Assembly (NCBI GenBank): GCA_024500155.1
Contig: CM044880.1
Coordinates: 17,034,379 to 17,098,378, forward strand
Source of the DNA: Chenopodium formosanum
Lineage: Eukaryota; Streptophyta; Magnoliopsida; Caryophyllales; Amaranthaceae
Direction of reading: 5' to 3'
DNA length: 64,000 nucleotides
Shown: piece by piece, positions 1 through 12,685 of the stretch
Numbering within the stretch: position 1 is the first letter of the stretch
How the letters are laid out: each line of letters starts with the position of its first letter
The notes under the pieces: model-generated
What the model saw: only the letters and a program-made list of their open reading frames with translations
Told to the model about the DNA's origin: nothing
Database searches by the model: none
Program-made: the position numbers and the translations under genes

Positions 1-556
1 TCTTTTAAGGTGAATGGTGATATTTATGGGTTGGTTTCTCCATCTAGGGGTCTCCAACAAGGTGATCCTATTTCTCCCTAATTGTTTTTATTATGTGCAT
101 ATGCTTTCTCTTCTCTGATATCAAAAGCTGTATATGAAAAAAAGCTTAGTGGGGTGAAAATTTGTCAGTCAGGTCCGAGGATCTCACATTTCTTCTTTAC
201 TGATGATAGTATTCTGTTTGCAAAAGCAACTCAGTAGGAATGTTCGAAAATTGCTGAAATTATCAGTACGTATGCTAGAGCATCTGGTCAGAAAGTTAAT
301 TTGGGGAAGATAGAGGTTGCTTTTAGTAAATGTGTTACTAGCGAACGGAGAAATGCCATTATTGATACTCTTGGTGTTCATGAAGTTGAGAGACATGAGA
401 AGTATTTGGGGTTGCTTACTATGATCGGAAGATAAAAAAAAGCCATTTTTTCTTGCTTGAAAGAGAGGATATGGAAGAAGTTGAATGGATGGAAAGAGAT
501 ACTTTTATCGAAACCGGGGAAGGAAGTTTAATCAAGGTCGTGGCCCAATCTATCCC
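1..556 (+). pseudogene. L1-type LINE reverse transcriptase, upstream fragment
   Basis: The plus strand encodes the C-terminal half of a non-LTR reverse transcriptase, cut off by the window start. Visible blocks are GLQQGDPISP (about 50-80) and the catalytic box FFTDDSILFA (about 190-225), where plant L1 enzymes usually have F/YADD. In-frame stops occur within the first 80 bases, near 235 and near 433, so the copy is dead. The frame stops at 556 where an LTR element is inserted and resumes at about 10505. An L1-like LINE is a confident assignment; the subfamily is not. Confidence 0.85.
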
Positions 557-1741
557 TGTTGGGGTTTGGTCAGTCCCACTCACCGCGGAAAAAACTCAAG
601 CCAAGTATCACGCTCGCAATAAATAATATCACTAATGCATAAAATAAACACAAAAGGGAAAAATAGGAAATATACCTTTGTCGTGTGCTTCGCCCCACAA
701 ATTGGGCTCTTACTTGTAAGCTTAGCCCCAAAAACATGAGAGCCTCCGAAAAAGATACACCCACAAAAACAACTACCGACATTTAGGTTCGTTACCTCGA
801 GGTTAGCAAGGTCCGACCAAAACTCGAGTATTATATGAGTTTAAGAGTTTTTGCAAATGCAATGCTCTATTGAACTCCTACTCAAGCAAAGAATTCTCAA
901 GCCATGCTTTGGCTATTTATAAGGAAGGATAACTTGTGAATTCCTCTCATCTTTCAATGTGGGACTTTTTTATAAAAAGACCCCACGTAGAAAGATTGAT
1001 GAATTCAACCCTTAGTTAAATAAACCAAGGAACAAGTAACAAGTGTCACATGGTTAGGTGAGGACCACTTTCTCACTTGGTCCCCAAGGCATTTCACATG
1101 CATTGTGAACTAACCATGAGTCACACCACCTTGAGCCCCAAGTTGGGTTCGGTTGGGCCACTTTCTTTTAGCCTGTGTCCATGACCCATTACCCGGGTCC
1201 ACGGCCCTTGCCACATGCGCTGCCATTTGGTGGCTACCACTAGGTGGCTGTAAACGTGGCGGGTGCTAACGTGGCTGCCACGTGTCCATCCACATGGCGT
1301 TTTTCCATGTGTGGTGCCACGTGGCACGCTCCTATTTGGCGCGCTTTCCTAGCCTTTCGCGTGGCTAGGATTTTACTTGTTACTTGAAGTATTTTCCCGT
1401 CTCACCAAATCCTAAATTTTGGCTTGACATTTGAGATTCTCCGACGCTCGGTTTCGACGCTCTAAGCTCGAATTTCCGACGTCTAAATATTAAATACTCG
1501 GGCGACTCATTAATTTCTTCCAAATTAATTAGTCGGGTAGGTTCGTTCATTGCTTGGGTGTGACCCTAAGGGTTCAGTCAAGATTAAGCTGTAATATTAA
1601 TTATGCATTAATATTACTGATCGGAAGCGGCCTCCACCTAGGCATTCCGATCACTTGACCTTACTGAATATATTAGCTTTCTAGTAATTCTAAACCCACT
1701 ATCAGAATAATACTCTTGTTCGAAGGACACCATTCCTTTCA
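557..1741 (-). repeat. 3' LTR of the LARD-like element
   Basis: 1185 bp, TG...CA at both ends on either strand. It aligns along its whole length with the right LTR except for a 281 bp duplication present only there. A promoter-like TATA motif reads on minus at about 911-921 (CTATTTATAAGG on plus). A GC-rich block of short TGGCTGCCACGTG-like repeats lies at about 1200-1340. Confidence 0.85.
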
Positions 1742-1756
1742 ATCTCCCACTTGTCC
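1742..1756 (-). promoter_or_regulatory. Polypurine tract of the LARD-like element
   Basis: Read on minus, AAGTGGGAGAT abuts the start of the 3' LTR (TGAAAGG). This is the expected place and composition for the plus-strand primer of an LTR retrotransposon. Confidence 0.6.
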
Positions 1757-4700
1757 GGAAGGACAAGTGAGTATTCAGTGTATAGCCCCTTTCCTATGTC
1801 TCTTCATGAACTACAAGGTAAGATTATTCGTCATCCCTGTTACGTCCAGAAGTGTTTCTCAAAATCCGAGTATGACTGTCAATAAGAAGATGATTTCTAA
1901 AATCCATTTGAGCACGGGCATGCATTTTCACAGTCTCGCTCTTCGAGAGGCCTTGTAAACAACAAGACATGTTCCCTATTATTAGTAGGGGACATTCCCA
2001 GTCTTGTAATGTAGCTTCTCTTACTAAGAGGACCTAGCCGCCTGATAGCCGTCGTTATATCCCCAATTACGACAGACGTTTGACCGACATAAAAAACGGA
2101 CTAGTACTCAAACAAGAGACCTCACAATACTCATGGTCAAGGAAAAGAGTTCCGATAGCAATAATGAGAAATATACTTATGAAGATTTTGAATCTCTTAA
2201 AGTATTCTCATAGATCAATCCAGTATGGTTCTAAACCTCAAATGATTTATGTCCTCATAGCACAAGAAACGGTGCCATAAATCATACTACACACTAATCT
2301 CTATTGGTCATTAATCGTCCATCATATAAATGACCTTAATTGATTAGAGATAATTTTCGATTAAAATATTCAATGTTCACTTAATAGGTGTTTATTTATC
2401 CAAGACATTGTCTTGATACCCTATTTTGAATATTCATTAAAATCGAATGGACTCATTAATTAATTCTAAACCACAATTAAATAGAAAATGGAGTGATAAA
2501 ATTTGCATGAAATTTTAAATTACTCCAAAACCTGAATGATTCATCTTATGATAATTTGTTTTCCCAATTTTAAGAGTAGTACTCTTCATAAAACATTTTT
2601 AGAAAGCACACCCATATCTAATATGCTTGATTTCTTTCACGCGATTTGTGAATGTTGTCGTTCACTTATTGCATAGGTTTAGTTATAATTACTTTGCAAA
2701 TCTTAGCATCTTCATTATCCACCATTTCCATAATAATATGATAAAACTTTGAGAGTGTTAATGGATTACATGTGATTTAGGAATTATTGTCCAAGCAATG
2801 GCTCCCACTCATTTTTAATGATTTGTGACGTTCAGCTTGACAACCTACAATCATCAACGTTCAACAACGAACTTTCCATTTAACATCTTTTTTATTATTT
2901 CCTTTTAAGGCAACAATATTCTCATCATATACTTTAGTAGACTTCTTGATGATGCCTTGCTTGGGTTTCACTCCCAACGGCTCACAATGATTTGGGATAC
3001 CCTAATCACTTGTGATCATGGAAAATTTCCTTAAATTCCTGCACATTACACATGGATGCACGTCCATGTTACCATTCCCAAGCCACGACTTATTGTTAGC
3101 TCGTGCTTATAAATGGCTTTCTTGTTAAGGATCTAATCCTTGTTAAGGTTTGTGCTTGCAACATTAATTCTCAAATTGTATTTGCTTCCACAAGTCAAGA
3201 ACTCATCCTGTTACTTATCCAAGTACTTTGGATGTTCTTGGCCACAATCTAACGATCTATTACATGGATTCAGGTTGATTGGTACTACATACATACTTCA
3301 CATGCTCTAAGAAAGTAAGTCGTGCGACGATTCCATATCACAATGTACATGATGGATTAAATTGCAGAGTAATTCTCAATCTTATTCCATCCATGTGACA
3401 TTTTAGCTCATTCAGTTTCACTGAGTCTTGCTAAACTGTTTGTTGTGTGATATGGTTGAAAGTCTCTATTAGAGTCTTTCATGTTTGACTTAGTATTTAG
3501 CCTAGCTTATGCTTAGATCAAACATTTACTTAGTTTTATACATGCGGGTCGAAAGTCTTTCAAAGTCCTTCAATTCATGTTTAACACGGTAAAATCCTTT
3601 ACACGTTCAAACATTTTATTAAGTCTATACAATAGATCTTAATGTCAATATGTACTAAGTATCGTATTTTTCTTGGTCCATTGTTGAAAATACTTTCAAA
3701 TCTAAGCATTTAGCATTTGATAATTATTTCACAATAGTGTTCATAAACTTTTCGTTGGACCTTTATATAATTTACTTCTGCTCCCACTAAACTTCTTATT
3801 CATAAGAATTTATGTGTTTCTCCATAAGTCAATCCTCTTATTAACTTCATGAGAAAACAGTTCCAATTCCTATATGCAATGCTTCCTTAGTCTCATAACG
3901 GATTCCTTGAGCTTGCTTTTAAATCTAGCATTTATTTAGATTTTCAAAAACCCTTAGACTATTTTCATAGTCACTTCCAAAATCCTATTTTAGGAAGGCT
4001 ATTTTGGTATCTATTTTGCCATATTCCATATGAGCAATTTTGCTAGATCAATCACGAAAAGTCTTTAGCATTCCGATTGGTGAATAGGTTTTTATTCAAA
4101 TCAACTCCGTGAATTTAATTGTATCCTTTTCAACCAATCTAGCTATGTCTGCATATACATCTTCCACATTTGTTAGTTTTCTCCTTGAAAACTTATTTGC
4201 AATCGACAGGTCTTTCACCCTTTATGCAAATTAATCAAGTTTCAAGCATGATTTTCAAACATGGATTCTATCTCGGATTTTTATGGCCTCTAACCATTAT
4301 TCGGAATTTGGATTTGTCGTAGCTATCTTACAAGGCATTATTCCTTTACTATCTAATAGTAAATAGTATGCTTGTAAGTCTTAGGTTTATTTCTAACTTA
4401 ATAGAAAATTTATAGGATTCAACCCAAGCCTTTGGTGAATTCTATACCTATACAGGGCAATTGCATCAACCACTGAGTTTCAAGGCGCTTCCAAAGCCCT
4501 TTGATTTTCTTGATCTTACTCAAACTTTTCAAAAGTTTTGTTATGCGGAATATATTCTTGATCAAGCATTCTCACGAAGCCCTTTTAAGGTCTTCTGAGA
4601 TTCTCAGTTCTAGTTTGTTACTAAGCTCGATTGTCATCGATTTCATTTTTCTCCCACTTGTCGTTTTGGAAATGCGTTACTTTTCAGAAAGACACCAATT

Positions 4701-7700
4701 AGAGAAACAAACACTATGTTCTCAATTAGGTTGTGGAGGTAATGCCCATGGTCTAACTTGAATGCTTACAAAGAGACATGTATATTGTCTTTGGGTAAAA
4801 TTTCGTTGTAAAACAAACAGTTAGATCCCACTTGAGCTATCTTAGCCTTTAATGAGCCATTAAGCTCCCACTCAACCACCTAGCTCTAGCTAAGCTGATG
4901 AGCTCTCACTAAGTCACTTATCTCCCACTGAGCCAGTGAACTCCCACTGAGACTAAGAGCCTTAGACATTTACTTGAAAAGACGTTTAGAAGTTATTTCT
5001 ATCTATAACTGAATATGGCGTCCTTTCTTAGCTTTGACATTTCGTTTAGTGTAACATTAGTCATTTGTGCAAATCTTTAAGAACTTTATAGGAAGGGTTG
5101 TGAACCATCTTTGTTCGAGTCATTTTCAAATGACATCGAGATCTCCGTGAAGACAAGTATGTTCTTTGTGGAGTTGTTTATGAAAATTTCCATTCATAAC
5201 TTTGAGATGGTTACGTTTGGCTCAAGAAAACATCACTCGATCTAATCTAGACGTTTTGGTATCTTGCCAAGTCGATTCTGTACTTCACTAGACTCTTGAG
5301 CTACTCAAGTCAAGTTTGTTCACATTTGATGAATACAGCCATATCCTTTCAAATTCTTCGTGAAACATCGAAGTAATTGAATCCTCTTTAGCCTTCAGAG
5401 TCAATTGTCTATACCAAGAACAATAGCTCTTTGCTTTGTCGGTTTCAACAAGTAAGACTTGCTTGTCTTAGAACGATTTTGAATAGAGCAACTATCAAGA
5501 GCCTATCTAATAGAGCCTTGAGTACGTTCTTGTCGATGTGACATTGCTAAAGATGTTCGGAACGCAAATCATGCCCATGATTTGAACTTAGTGAGTTTAT
5601 CATGTTTAGGGAAATGTTTGTTTATAATCAAGCATTTTTTGACTCAACGCTTGGATAACCATGCCATTCAAATAAATTCGCAACCATTTCTTTTACTTTG
5701 AATGTGAGTCTTTCCATGTGTAAAAGGATCAATTGCTGATTATGGAACATAATAATAACCATTACTTGTTCCAGCCTTTTGCTTAAAAGGTCTTTAAACA
5801 AAACATACGACCTTACAACTTATGTAGCACTCCTTGCTTCATTATAAGCTTGTAAGTCGATAGCTTAGCTTAACTTCAATATTTTGAGGTCACTTTCAAA
5901 GTGGAACACTCAAGCAGTATCCGATACTTATGAAGATAACTAATTGCTAAGTTAACTACAATAACATGAACTCATGGGTTGAAATGGAATCTTATTCATT
6001 TTCTTTGTTCCTTCTTTCCTATATTTCTTATCATACAATATCTCATAACCTTACTTTAAGAATAATTTCTTTAAGTTCCTTGACTTTTACACTTTGTTAG
6101 GCATAATCAGGCACCTACTGCGCCGTAAAACAAAGTTCTATATTTTCTTTCAATTCACACTTGAATTACTACATCAATGAGTCCTACTCATTTATGTATG
6201 AAGCAAAAAGATACATTGGTTGTCAAATATTGACAATTTGAGTTTGCAACTCAATACTTCATGTTTTATCAAAAGTACCTAGTATTTTGAATACATGATG
6301 TCCAACCGTCCTTTCGGACTTTGTTGTAAAAGTCATTTATGAGAATTGTATTTTAGAAATGCTTTTCCTTTCTTTGAGAACTATTCTCAAGGATTTCCTT
6401 TACCAATCATGGAAACAATATTATTTGATTTAGAGTACTATAAATATAAGTGCAAAGTATAACCATTTATCAAGAATATAATAAGTTTGAAATTTAAGAC
6501 CATTCATGCAAGCTTCAATCTTATTAAACGTCTTATTCAGCATAAATTGTCCCTATTTGGCGAGAATAAGGCGATTCCAAGATCCAAGGGATCAACGAGT
6601 AATTAGGCATGCTTTGGCTTGTCCTACCACTTGATACCCCAAGGTAAGTAATTTTTTGCTAATGGCTCCAAGCCACTCTTGGTTAGATAATCGTCGCATC
6701 TAATGCGTCATGGCGATATATCTCTTTTTCCACGACATGTATGGACTCCATCACTCATATCGTTGAGTACAAGCAACCAAAACCAACATTCGCACCCGGT
6801 GTGCCTTACGATCCTTGGAGTAGTGATGGTACCTCGCTTTGGCGTAGCCCACCATCACCCTCATTCGGTGTGCAAGTGTTGTTTTGGAAAGGCAAGTTTT
6901 ACTCAATATTATTAGGGACCTAGGTTTTCTATGTTGGTTGATTTAAGTGAACTTAATTAATCATCGCAACATAATGAAAACCTAAACATGCATCTAAGAT
7001 ATCATTCATATATAAGCACAATCATAAATATATAAAGCATAAGTATAAGATGCATATTGGCAACTAGCATGACCCCTTGAATTCTTCAAGTCTTCAAAAG
7101 GTCTTCTCTTGCATCTTCATGGCTTTGTCTTCCAAGAACCTCCGTCTTCAAGACTTAACCAAATTATGCAATTACTAGTATCTACGACTAGGATTAATCT
7201 AAATATTAAGGTACACAAATACTCAACGGTACGCAGACCATATTTAGATTTACAAAAAAACATCACGGCACGTAGTCCGTATTTTCTATCCTAATCGGGT
7301 CCAACTAGTTGCCATTTCATAAAACCTGTGAGTGAATATACATTCCATTCATCCATTCACTATATGTGAATGGCCCATGCATTTTACAACGATAAACAAG
7401 TAACAATGCATAAAACACACGCCCGCACTAGTAACTAATGTAGGTGGTTAATCCAATTAACACGCCTAATCAAAACTAATCAAAGTTGTTTAACCGATTA
7501 TGTAATTGCGTAATTAATAATTGAAACTCCCACTAAATTCCGCATCCAACTTAATTAATCCAATTAATTAATCCGGTAGAACCCAAAATTTGCCAAAATT
7601 AAATTTTGCCAATGCCGCTCAAAACCGAGGCCTAGCCTCCAAAAATTTTAATCAAAATAAATAAGATTAATTAAATTAAATAAAAAGGCTAAAACACAAA

Positions 7701-9018
7701 ATATTATTGCCTTATAATGTGGTATATGTGCTAATCAAGGGGAGGTGCACATAAGCTTGCTAGCTATGCGCACCATGCCGCATGCCTCGCAACACACCCC
7801 CGCACACCACTGTCGCACCATCCCACACACGAGCAGCAAGCCCGCACCAAGTAGTGGCTAGCGCGCACAACTATGCTGCTGCGGCACGCTGCTGCTTGGC
7901 AGTGGTGCTTGCTGCCTTGGGCGCACCAGCCACGCAACATCAGTGGCGCGCACCAAGCATCAGCCCTTGGCAGCCACATGTGGGCTGCAAAGCAGCCTGG
8001 TTAGCTAAAGGGTGTTGTCTTGGTTTGCGTACCATACTCTCGGGTTTTTAAACCCGATTTTTGCGTGAGTTAATAATTAATTCTAAATTACTTTTAGAAC
8101 TAATGTAATGTGCAAAATGAAAATTAAACAAGTCTAACTTAAATAAAATTATCAAAGTGCATCCAACCAAAATAATTCCCAAGAACCATTCTTTAATTAA
8201 ATTGGTTTAGCTTGGTGCAACAACATAAATAAGGCAATTTCTCATTATTAATTTAATCAATTTAAATTAATCTTGAGATTTTGACAAGGTAAGAGTGAGT
8301 TGGAAAAATATGAACTTTAATGTTCAAATGAAAAATCCAACTACTAACACTTGTGAATCCTTGAAAAATTATATCTTCCAATATAAAGATAAACAAATTT
8401 CTATCACAAAGTTTGAAACTTTATGTTTCCAATCAATCAAAAATGATTAAAACAACAAAGTTTAACATAAAATTCATGGAATTTAGTAGCTTTTAAAGTT
8501 TCAATCACTTAACATAATTAAAGATTTAATCTTTAGCACTTTAAAAGCCTCAAAAACAAAAATTTCACATTTAATGCAATTAATTTGCAATTATGTGAAA
8601 AATAAAACCAAGCTTTTAAACACAAATTACCACCAAGTAATCATGCCTAAAGAGGTTTAAAATTGCATATAAAGTATGTATTGAACCAATTACATAACCA
8701 CCATAAATATGCAATTAATTTTCAAGGTTAGAAAGACTTAAAATTTTTCGTAAAAACGAAAAACCCCTCAAAAAATGCATTTCTGGTCGTTTTTTTTGCT
8801 AAAAACCGAGTCCTAGAAGGGTAAAACCATTTCTAGAACGCCTTTTTCACCCAAAATTCACTATTTTTGGGTCAAAATCTGGGTTCGGGAGCTGAAGTCA
8901 GCTCTAATACGAGGTTAAAATGGATAAAATGAGCTACTAATCTAATTAGCAACTTATAACCAGAAAAATAAAGCCATAAAAATACCTTGAAAAATATGAT
9001 AATAAAAAATAAACAAGC
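1757..9018. other. Non-coding interior of the LARD-like element
   Basis: AT-rich sequence without a credible gene. At 4840-4970 the octamer CTCCCACT recurs in a degenerate run. A GC-rich island with many GCGCAC and GCTAGC words lies at 7760-8000. Nothing else recognised. Confidence 0.6.
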
Positions 9019-9034
9019 GGGGCTCCGATACCGC
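9019..9034 (-). promoter_or_regulatory. Primer binding site (initiator-Met tRNA type)
   Basis: Read on minus directly after the 5' LTR: GCGGTATCGGAGCCCC. It matches the plant TGGTATCAGAGC primer-site pattern with a few changes, and it fixes the element's orientation. Confidence 0.65.
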
Positions 9035-10499
9035 TGTTAGGGTTTGGTGAGTCCCACTCACCGCGGAAAAAACCCAAGCCAAGGATCACGCTCGCAATAA
9101 ATAATATCACTAATGCATAAAATAAACACAAAAGGGCAAAATAGGAAATATACCTTTGTCGCGTGCTTCGCCCCACAAATTGGGCTCTTACTTGAAAGCT
9201 TAGCCTCGAAAATACGAGAGCCTCCGACGGAGATCCACCCGCAAAAATAACTACCGACTTTTAGGTCCGTTACCTCGAGGTTAGCGAGGTCCGACCAAAA
9301 CCCGAGTATTATATGAGTTTAAGAGTTTTTGCAAATGCAATGCTCTATTGAACTCGTACTCAAGTAAAGAATTCTCAATCAATGCTTTGGCTATTTATAA
9401 GGAAGGATAGCTTAGGGAAAAATAGGAAATATACCTTTGTCGCGTGCTTCGCCCCACAAATTGGGCTCTTACCTGAAAGATTAGCCCCGAAAACACGAGA
9501 GCCTCCGACGGAGATCCACCCGCAAAAACAACTACCGACTTTTAGGTCCGTTACCTCGAGGTTAGCAAGGTCCAACCAAAACCTGAGTATTATATGAGTT
9601 TAAGAGTTTTTGCAAATGCAATGCTCTATTGAACTCCTACTCAAGCAAAGAATTCTCAAGCCATACTTTGGCTATTTATAAGGAAGGATAGCTTGTGAAT
9701 TCCTCTCATCTTTCAATGTGGGACTTTTTAATAAAAAGATCCCACATGGAAAGATTGATGAATTCAACCCTTAGTTAAATAAATCAAGGAACAAGTAACA
9801 AGTGTCACATGGTTAGATGAGGACCACTTTCTCACTTAGTCCCCAAGGCATTTCACATGCATTGTGAACTAACCATGAGTCGCCCAACCTTGAGCCCCAA
9901 GTTGGGTTCGGTTGGGCCAATTTCTTTTGGCCCGTGTCCATGACCCATCACCTGGGTCCACAGCCCTTGCCACATGCGCTGCCACTTGGTGGCTGCCACT
10001 GGGTGGCTGTAAACGTGGCGGATGCCAACGTGGCTGCCACGCGTGCATCCACATGGCGTTTTGCCATGTGTGCTGCCACATGGTATGCTCCTATTTGGCG
10101 CGCTTTCCTAGCCTTTTGCGTGGCTAGGATTTACTTGTTACTTGAAGTATTTTCCCGTCTCACCAAATCCTAAATTTTGGCTCGACATTTGAGATTCTCC
10201 GACGCTCGGTTTCGACGCTCTAAGCTCGAACTTTCGATGTCTAAATATTAAATACTCGGGCGACTCATTAATTTCTTCCGAATTAATTCGTCGAGTCGAT
10301 TCGTTCATTGCTTGGGTGTGGCCCTAAGGGTTCAGTCAAGATTAAGTTGTAATATTAATTATGCATTAATATTACTGATCGGAAGCGGCCTCCACCTAGG
10401 CATTCCGATCACTTGACCTTACTGAATATATTAGCTTTCTAATAATTCTGAACCCACTATCAGAATAATACACTTGTTCGAAGGACACCATTCCTTTCA
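9035..10499 (-). repeat. 5' LTR of the LARD-like element, with internal tandem duplication
   Basis: 1465 bp. It matches the left LTR except that a 281 bp unit starting GGGMAAAATAGGAAATATACC is present twice (9134-9414 and 9415-about 9695). The unit includes the TATA motif CTATTTATAAGG, so the promoter is doubled (about 9390 and 9671). Confidence 0.85.
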
Positions 10500-12139
10500 A
10501 ACCCTACATATATGATGAAGCATATTTTGATTCCCGGGTGGGTTAATTGATGAAATTCACAATCTTCTATGCCTGTTTTGGTGGGGATCGAGAGAAGATG
10601 CGAAGAAGCTTCATTGGCAAAGTTGGGAGAAGTTGTGCCTTCCTAAAGCTAAAGGGGGCTTAGGCTTTCGTGATTTAAAGAGCTTTAATCAAGCCCTCTT
10701 AGCTAAACAATTGTGGCGACTTCATTCGAATGAGTCGACCTTACTTCATAAATTTCTCAAAGCGAAGTATTTTAAATACTCAAATGTACTATGTTGGCAG
10801 CATGTCGGGGCTATGATCCAAGCTTCTCGTGGAGAAGCATGTGGGGTGCGAAAGGCTTACTTCGTGATGGATTATTGGGGATGGCAGAACAGTTCGGGTG
10901 TGGAAGGATCCATGGCTGGTTGTTGAGGGGCTTGTGATATATCCTCACAAACCGACTGATTGTGATGAAGAGATGAAGGTAAGGGACCTATTTAGGGATG
11001 GATATGCGAAATGGGATGCAGGGAAATTGGAAGGTTGTTTGCTCCGGAAGTGGCTGCGCGCATTTTAGCTACTCCACTGTCAAGTAGGCAGCATGCTGAC
11101 ACTATGTACTGGCAGGGTGATAAGAGGGGCATTTATACAGTTAAGTCGAGGAATTGGCTTGCTAAATTGGGCAATGGGGATCAGCCGTAGCAGGTACATG
11201 ATGATACTATATGGCAATCAATTTGGCGCATTTGTGGTCCTCCGAAATTACAACACTTTATTTGGAGTGCTGTGAAGGGGAATTTGGCTGTGATGGATAG
11301 ATTGGTTTTTAGGCATATTACTCAAGACTCGTCTTATCAAATATGCGATGCGGAGAAAGAGACAATCATACACTCTTTGCTCGAGTGCAATGCTGCAAAA
11401 GAAATATGGTCGCACTGTAAACATATTGGCAACTTGGTTGATGCTCCAACCTCCTCCTTTGTTGATCTTTGGGCTTGGTTGAATTGTAAATTTAGTGGTG
11501 ATGTTGTGAGACAAATGATTACTCTTATGTGGGTGGCATGGAGGTGTAGGAACCTTGTTGTCTTCGAAGGTGAGTGCTCACACCCTGTGATGATTGCTGC
11601 GGGTTTTTTTTCGTATGGTTATGGAGTATAACTCCTATGCTCAACGTGTTTTCAAGTCTTGTGTGATGCCTGCTCAAGGTATGAGTCCAACGAGATGGAC
11701 CTCTCCTCCAATTGGATATATTAAAATTAATACTGATGCTCATATGCCTAACATGGGAATGGCGAGTTTGGGGGTGGTATGCAGGGATGCTCAGGGTTCT
11801 ATTGCTGCTACGGCTACAAGGAAAGTCCATTCAACATCTCCAGGGTTGCGTGCAGCCTTTGGGTTCTCTAAGATCTTGGTTGAATCTGACGATTGGAATG
11901 TAGTTCAAGCAGTGAATTTGGATGATGGTGGTGTGTCTCCAATTCACTCTATTTATGATGATATTAGACAAGATAGGTTGCTCTTTGATGATTGCTCTTT
12001 TGCTCATGTAAACCGTAAGTTTAATACGGTGGCTCGTCTAGTTGCTAGAGGTGACACCGGTGACAATGTTGAGGTTGTACGTTTATGTTTCTTTCCTCAA
12101 AGTATAACAACTTTGGCGGAAATGGACCTTATCTTGTTT

Positions 12140-12163
<24 letters not shown>
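10500..12163 (+). pseudogene. L1-type LINE, downstream part: RT tail, zinc-binding domain, RNase H, poly(A)
   Basis: Continuation of the LINE broken at 556. Peptides in order are the RT thumb segment [19 protein letters not shown] (about 10630-10690), a zf-RVT region with H/C residues such as IHSLLECNAAKEIW (about 11370-11410), and an RNase H-like domain from about 11700 (GYIKINTDAH; LVESDDWNVVQAV; VARLVARG). Several stops and frameshifts break it. A run of about 24 A at 12140-12163 is the poly(A) tail, so this is the 3' end. Its 5' end and target duplication are outside the window. Confidence 0.85.
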
Positions 12164-12170
<7 letters not shown>

Positions 12171-12394
12171 ACAAAGAGTATTCATACGAAGTAATATCAA
12201 ACAAATAACAATAACGAAATTATAAAACGGTGCACTGAAACAACCATGCAAGAATACAATTGATTGCAACATGCCTTTATTACTTCAATATTACTGTCTA
12301 ACAAAATAGTTTATAAGGCTATAGTATTCACATTCTAGAATTCCAGTTACAACAAATATCAGGGAAAATGCTAGTCAGGTAACCATAAAACTTT
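12164..12394. other. Spacer between LINE 3' end and the small gene; likely holds its 3' UTR
   Basis: AT-rich, no ORF. The minus-strand gene ends at 12395, so its 3' UTR and poly(A) site must lie here, within about 230 bp of the LINE tail. Confidence 0.5.
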
Positions 12395-12685
12395 TTAATT
12401 TTTTGGATAAGTACGATGATCTGGTCCAACGTCACGTGAACCAGTGTTGATATATGGTCCTCGAAAGGTTGCCTGAGGTGGTAAGGGTTTCGATGAGTCA
12501 ATGACAGGCTGTTTCTTAGACGATGATCTACAAAAAGCAGACCATCAATCAGTTTCCAGAGGAACTAATATAATTACAGCCATATAAAAGCAATGAACTT
12601 ACGCCATGTAGAAAGGAAATGTCAAACCAGCTGTGGCAAAAACAACTAATCCAGCAGCTACAATAGCATTGCGCCTTCGGGACAT
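12395..12685 (-). CDS. Two-exon gene for a 71-residue membrane-anchored protein
   Basis: Exon 1 is 12603-12685 and exon 2 is 12395-12527; the 75 bp intron has donor GTAAGT and acceptor TTTTTGTAG, as read on minus. Joining them gives 71 codons and a TAA stop. The protein starts MSRRRNAIVAAG, has one hydrophobic segment at residues about 8-27, then a hydrophilic tail with PLPPQATFRGPY and TGSRDVGPD. The basic N-terminus plus one membrane segment suggests an anchored organellar or secretory protein; no catalytic motif is visible. I believe similar very short proteins occur across plants as uncharacterised, but I cannot check. A pyrimidine-rich stretch ending TTTAG lies about 23 bp upstream of the ATG, so a 5' UTR intron is likely. 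Its start is the only ATG giving the membrane segment. Confidence 0.75.

Larger units (their letters stand above)
557..10499 (-). mobile_element. Non-autonomous LTR retrotransposon (LARD-like), inserted in the LINE
   Basis: The two LTRs (557-1741 and 9035-10499) share ends TGTTRGGGTTTGG and CATTCCTTTCA as read on plus. A tRNA-iMet-type primer site lies left of the right LTR and a purine tract (on minus) lies right of the left LTR, so the element points to the minus strand. The flanks are ATCCC (552-556) and AACCC (10500-10504), a 5 bp target duplication with one mismatch. Removing the element restores the LINE frame. The 7.3 kb interior has no ORF above about 90 codons and no gag, protease, RT or integrase motif that I recognise on either strand. 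That fits a large retrotransposon derivative mobilised by a partner. A very decayed autonomous element is the alternative. Confidence 0.85.

Noticed and set aside
7764..8051. Overlapping Cys/Ala-rich ORFs
   Set aside because: GC-rich island of the LARD-like interior; both strands open by composition.
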